This document shows positions 32,238 to 35,040 of a stretch of 35,040 nucleotides of DNA, in pieces. Made by a program: the position numbers and the translations under genes. Source of the DNA: a virus; IMG/VR virus record IMGVR_UViG_3300021091_006432, positions 1 through 35,040 of that record; one strand, given 5' to 3'. The notes beneath the pieces are model-generated. The model was given only the letters and a program-made list of their open reading frames with translations, had not been told where the DNA came from and made no database searches. The stretch's first letter is position 1. Every line of letters begins with the position of its first letter.

Positions 32238-33076
32238 TTTAGCCCATGTCCTGATTGAATCATGCTAACATCTTCTTCTGTAATGTTGTATGATGGATCA
32301 TCCAAAACGTCATCGACTAGCCCGAATCTAAGCCTCAAAATCGCAGCTTCTTTCGGTGTCAATTGTTCAAGCACTGATCTAGCCACTTGAATAAGTTGCT
32401 GCGATGAAATCATCTCAAGAGGAGAAATGTTCTTGTCATCGACCAACTTGGTTTCAAGCGTTTCAGCGCCAGATTCTAGTGACAACGGTTGGTCAAGCGA
32501 TATAACGTTTTTTCCTACGAAATTTGTTGCGTTAAAGACTGCGTCTGAAGTTCCTGTCATCTCTTTAAGTTCATCGACTGACGGATCACATCCCATTATC
32601 TGTCGATACTCTGCGGCTGCTGCTGCAAGCTTCTTCTGCGCAGTGACAGCATGCGCAGACATTCTAATAATTCGTTTGCGCTTTAGAATATACTGACCGA
32701 TTGCTTGCTTCACCCACCATGTCGCATATGTTGAAAAACGAAATCCTTTCGTCCAATCAAACTTTTCTATAGATTTCATCAATCCAAGGTTTCCCTCTTG
32801 AATAAGATCTTCAAGCGGGATGTTATAACCCTTGTACTGTTTCGTAATGTATACGACAAGCCTTAAATTTGATTCAATAAGCTTTTTCTTCGCTTTTACA
32901 GCAATGTCTCCTCCGATTTGATACTGTTTGAATAACTCAACCATCTCTTCATGGGAAAGTTGCGGATACCGCTTTAAGGAAGTCAAATAATTTGACATTC
33001 CATTTTTTTCTTCATCCAAAATTGACCTCTTCTTCAATTTTGAACCGGTCTTTTGAAGAGGCTTTTGAATCTCCAT
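32234..33076 (-). CDS. Sigma-70-family factor lacking region 4.2
   Basis: Predicted RNA polymerase sigma factor, group similar to RpoH/RpoS/RpoD. Region 1.2/2.1 is at about 29-75; region 2 at 70-140 is unmistakable (IPLEDLIQEGNLGLMKSIEK, then FDWTKGFRFSTYATWWVKQA). A region 3 follows at about 140-197 (AQKKLAAAAAEYRQI and PSVDELKEMTG), and LEQLTPKEAAILRLRFGL at 237-253 is region 4.1. The protein ends at residue 280 with ITEEDVSMIQSGHGLK, so the -35-binding HTH of region 4.2 is absent. The downstream DNA does not encode it in another frame at the junction; a membrane protein starts there by an ATGA overlap. A protein two genes on may supply the missing region. The start follows the previous gene's stop by one base. 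Confidence 0.85.
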   Translation of the reverse strand: MEIQKPLQKTGSKLKKRSILDEEKNGMSNYLTSLKRYPQLSHEEMVELFKQYQIGGDIAVKAKKKLIESNLRLVVYITKQYKGYNIPLEDLIQEGNLGLMKSIEKFDWTKGFRFSTYATWWVKQAIGQYILKRKRIIRMSAHAVTAQKKLAAAAAEYRQIMGCDPSVDELKEMTGTSDAVFNATNFVGKNVISLDQPLSLESGAETLETKLVDDKNISPLEMISSQQLIQVARSVLEQLTPKEAAILRLRFGLVDDVLDDPSYNITEEDVSMIQSGHGLK

Positions 33077-33077
33077 T

Positions 33078-33434
33078 TCAAATAACCTCGTCTGAAGGAC
33101 TCGGATTCTTGCTTACCCATTCAGAATGAGCAGTTCGACGTGTTGAACGCATCTGCATCTCTCGCTGAACATAACACATCTCAACCTCCCAAGGATACGG
33201 ATTAAGATTCATCTTTGATACACGATTGATAGAGTTAAACAAGGATCGGCCAAGCGTGTGAAGATCATCATCATCCATGGATACAATCATTTCATTTTCA
33301 ATCTTGCGTGGATATTGAACAGGAGATTCATATGAATAATCCCCTCCATCCATCACCTCAACTTCTTCCATCATCTCAACTTCTTCCATCATCTCAACAT
33401 CATTCTTCTTGTTTTTCTTGTTCTTCTTAGCCAT
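33078..33434 (-). CDS. Charged unknown protein heading the sigma operon
   Basis: A 118-residue protein not recognised. The N-terminus is Lys/Asn-rich (MAKKNKKNKKND) and is followed by a tandem EMMEEV repeat, then an acidic, Tyr-containing stretch. The C-terminal half (TLGRSLFNSINRVSKMNLNP, then YPWEVEMCYVQREMQMR) is more conserved-looking and helical. It starts at ATG 33434 with GAAAGG at good spacing and AGGAGA slightly further off. It ends one base before the sigma gene's ATG, so the two are probably co-translated. Confidence 0.65.
   Translation of the reverse strand: MAKKNKKNKKNDVEMMEEVEMMEEVEVMDGGDYSYESPVQYPRKIENEMIVSMDDDDLHTLGRSLFNSINRVSKMNLNPYPWEVEMCYVQREMQMRSTRRTAHSEWVSKNPSPSDEVI
33350..33396 (-). 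repeat. 18-bp tandem repeat in the charged protein gene
   Basis: Two identical 18-base units (33361-33378 and 33379-33396) plus a partial third unit with one mismatch (33350-33360). In frame they encode repeats of EMMEEV. The repeat keeps the reading frame and could vary in copy number through slippage. Confidence 0.7.
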
Positions 33435-33507
33435 GTTTTTTTGCCTTTCGGTCTCCTTTTATGTTATATCAAACAACCAAATCAGTTTGCCCAGCGCAAA
33501 GTAAACA

Positions 33508-34449
33508 TTAACACAACGGAATGTCAAACTTTTTAGACATTTCAAAAACAGCAACGTTCTTTTTCTTCGCCTCAACCTCAACGTCGATCTTCTTGTCTCG
33601 TAAAAACTTCAATTGACAATCTGGAACGTAGTGAATCATGTCGCTGTGTTTCCTACGATCGATAAAATTTCCATTCATCAAGTGAGGTTCTGTGTTGCTG
33701 ATGTGCTGAAGCGGATTCACACCTGTTGGCCATGTTTCCATTGTTGCCAACATTGCTTCTTCCATTGACAACGAATCATCGTTAAAAATGTGATGGTGCG
33801 TATCAAATACTATAGGCACACCGGTCCTCTTATGTACATCTAAAAGATTCATAACAGAGTATGCAGTTTCATCGTTCTCTAACGTCAATCTACATCGAAC
33901 GTTGTCAGGCAACTCGTCAATTCGACGACACAATTGATCACTTCGGTCAGACTTTCCACCATGAACGTTGATAGCATACTTACAGCTGCTGTCAAGACCC
34001 ATAACATCGAACATCCATGCATGAATCTCCAGTTCCGTGAATGCTTTCTTTACAACATTTTCAGAATCAGAAGACAATACACAAAACTGTCCAGGATGCG
34101 TCGTCACACGCATATTAAATTCTTTGATGATACGACCGGCACGGTCGAGAAGGCTCGAGAGCTTTTCATTTTCGCACCACAACGAAGGATCAACTTGATC
34201 AGCCAACGGAAACATTGCTGAAGAAATACGAAACAACCGAACACCAGATTTTGCGATTCTAGGAAGCATTTTTACCAAAGCTTCAACATTGTGTTCATAA
34301 GTTCCAGAGATCTGCTCTGAAACATACTTTCCTGTTCGATACCTACCCAGCTGCAATGTCCTTTCATCCATCGCATTGTAAGTTTCAACACGACCAGTTC
34401 GAGGAATCGTCCGCTGGTCAAGCCAATGACAACAAATACCTAATGACAT
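33508..34449 (-). CDS. uvsE: UV damage endonuclease UvsE/UvdE
   Basis: Predicted UV-damage endonuclease that nicks DNA 5-prime of pyrimidine dimers and related lesions, starting a repair path independent of UvrABC. It has a TIM barrel with three-metal site residues. Visible family motifs: LFRISSAMFPL around 72-82; THPGQF at 117-122; NVHGG at 161-165; LENDE at 190-194; FDTHHH at 215-220; KHSD at 267-270; and VEVEAKKK at 290-297, where a lysine of this type is carboxylated in characterised enzymes. All metal-binding positions appear intact and the length of 313 residues is standard. The start ATG 34449 is the first in frame; no strong Shine-Dalgarno sequence is seen. It lies 72 bases downstream of a HAD phosphatase gene, on the same strand. 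Confidence 0.95.
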   Translation of the reverse strand: MSLGICCHWLDQRTIPRTGRVETYNAMDERTLQLGRYRTGKYVSEQISGTYEHNVEALVKMLPRIAKSGVRLFRISSAMFPLADQVDPSLWCENEKLSSLLDRAGRIIKEFNMRVTTHPGQFCVLSSDSENVVKKAFTELEIHAWMFDVMGLDSSCKYAINVHGGKSDRSDQLCRRIDELPDNVRCRLTLENDETAYSVMNLLDVHKRTGVPIVFDTHHHIFNDDSLSMEEAMLATMETWPTGVNPLQHISNTEPHLMNGNFIDRRKHSDMIHYVPDCQLKFLRDKKIDVEVEAKKKNVAVFEMSKKFDIPLC

Positions 34450-34521
34450 AGATTATAGTCTACAATCAACCACTCTTACTTTGCACATCCATCAACAAAC
34501 TTTTTACGTAATCGATCAATA

Positions 34522-35040
34522 TCATCCAACTTTTACTGCAACGATGTTCACACCAGGAAGATCTTGCCTCAATGCTCGAACAGCCATGATGTTCTTCACA
34601 GCATCGTCATAAAAATAAACTCTTTTTATCTTTCTAGACAAAACTTCATTCTCTATCACTTCTGCCTTTGCCTGTGGATTACTAGTACCTACAGTGAATA
34701 TCCGGATCTCAGGAATCCCTTGATCACGAAGAAATTCTCGTACAGGAACTTGGTTACCACGCGCTGTCAAAATAAAAACGTTCTCAGGTCCTACGTCTCT
34801 GATTGCAATCTTCAACTTCAATAAAGTGTTGTTGACAGGTTTTGGATCAATCAATCCTTCAAAGTCAGAAAAATCAAAAACATCACCTTCTGCAGGCGAA
34901 TACATTGCATACTGTCTAGGCGTCAAAGAAAACGTCTCCCCATCAGAGGCAGTAACGTGTATCATAGATCCTGTCTTCACTATCGTGTCATCAAAATCGA
35001 AAACGTGTATTTCTTCTGCATGCCGAAAGGTTTTATTCAT
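34522..35040 (-). CDS. HAD-superfamily phosphatase, possibly polynucleotide 3-prime-phosphatase-like
   Basis: Predicted HAD hydrolase. Motif I is VFDFDDT (D15 nucleophile, D17 acid/base), motif II is ILTARG (T92), motif III is likely K125, and motif IV is FYDDA (D145, D146). The T-A-R-G and Y-D-D forms are typical of the phosphatase half of phage polynucleotide kinases and related nucleotide phosphatases, so a role in nucleic-acid end repair or nucleotide metabolism is plausible. There is no kinase P-loop in the 172 residues. The ATG at 35038-35040 touches the window edge, so an earlier in-frame start outside cannot be excluded and no ribosome-binding site can be seen. Confidence 0.8.
   Translation of the reverse strand: MNKTFRHAEEIHVFDFDDTIVKTGSMIHVTASDGETFSLTPRQYAMYSPAEGDVFDFSDFEGLIDPKPVNNTLLKLKIAIRDVGPENVFILTARGNQVPVREFLRDQGIPEIRIFTVGTSNPQAKAEVIENEVLSRKIKRVYFYDDAVKNIMAVRALRQDLPGVNIVAVKVG

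Noticed and set aside
32234-32260. Possible frameshift that would explain the missing sigma region 4.2
   Set aside because: Reading on in the other frames gives the membrane protein, not a region 4.2 helix-turn-helix, and the stop is integrated in an ATGA coupling, so the end looks genuine.
33463-33468. TATAAC -10-like element upstream of the sigma operon on the minus strand
   Set aside because: No acceptable -35 at 16-18 bases, and the implied start would fall on the ribosome-binding region.

Overview
The window looks like part of the genome of a large, AT-rich tailed phage with a contractile tail (myovirus, class Caudoviricetes) whose virion and late-transcription genes are related at a distance to those of T4. 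The basis is a T4-like baseplate block (gp25-like and gp6-like wedge proteins, an OB-fold hub protein), a T4 gp55-like late sigma factor, a tail-fibre cluster, a phage-style ATP-dependent DNA ligase and a UvsE-type UV endonuclease. Genes are packed with 1-4 nt overlaps or gaps. I found no ribosomal, tRNA, CRISPR or insertion-sequence signal. The host cannot be named; a lipobox-bearing small lipoprotein only indicates a bacterial host.

Left arm, plus strand, 1-22478. It starts with the tail of an unidentified gene, then a PD-(D/E)XK nuclease with a four-cysteine cluster, two GT-B glycosyltransferases, a small membrane protein, the gp55-like late sigma factor and a small unknown protein. Next comes a long structural run: OB-fold hub/spike protein, a 942-residue tail protein with a cysteine-peptidase-like domain, gp25-like, gp6-like, a DNRLRE-like protein, a very large LamG-containing wedge protein in the gp7 position, and four further virion proteins, one with a nidogen-like domain.

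Middle, minus strand, 22471-23911. A three-gene reversed cassette sits between the baseplate genes and the tail-fibre genes: a NADAR-domain protein, a divergent PTH2-fold protein and an unknown protein. It is the best candidate here for an accessory, possibly counter-defence, island.

Tail-fibre block, plus strand, 24050-29208. Three fibre proteins share exchangeable modules at both ends. The longest carries three roughly 100-residue repeats and a C1q-like tip. A small conserved protein follows, and the block ends at a perfect 28-bp palindrome that can terminate transcription from both sides.

Right arm, minus strand, 29270-35040. From its upstream (right) end: a HAD-family phosphatase, UvsE, then a tightly coupled operon made of a charged unknown protein, a sigma-70-like factor that stops before region 4.2, a membrane-anchored coiled-coil protein, a small HTH protein that resembles the missing region 4.2, and two unknowns. 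The DNA ligase, of strikingly higher GC, and a tiny lipoprotein with its own promoter come last.

The most interesting reading is that this phage encodes two sigma systems, one gp55-like and one apparently split into two polypeptides, together with a NADAR/PTH2-like cassette that may act on ADP-ribosylated nucleic acid or tRNA. No stretch longer than about 140 bases lacks a gene.
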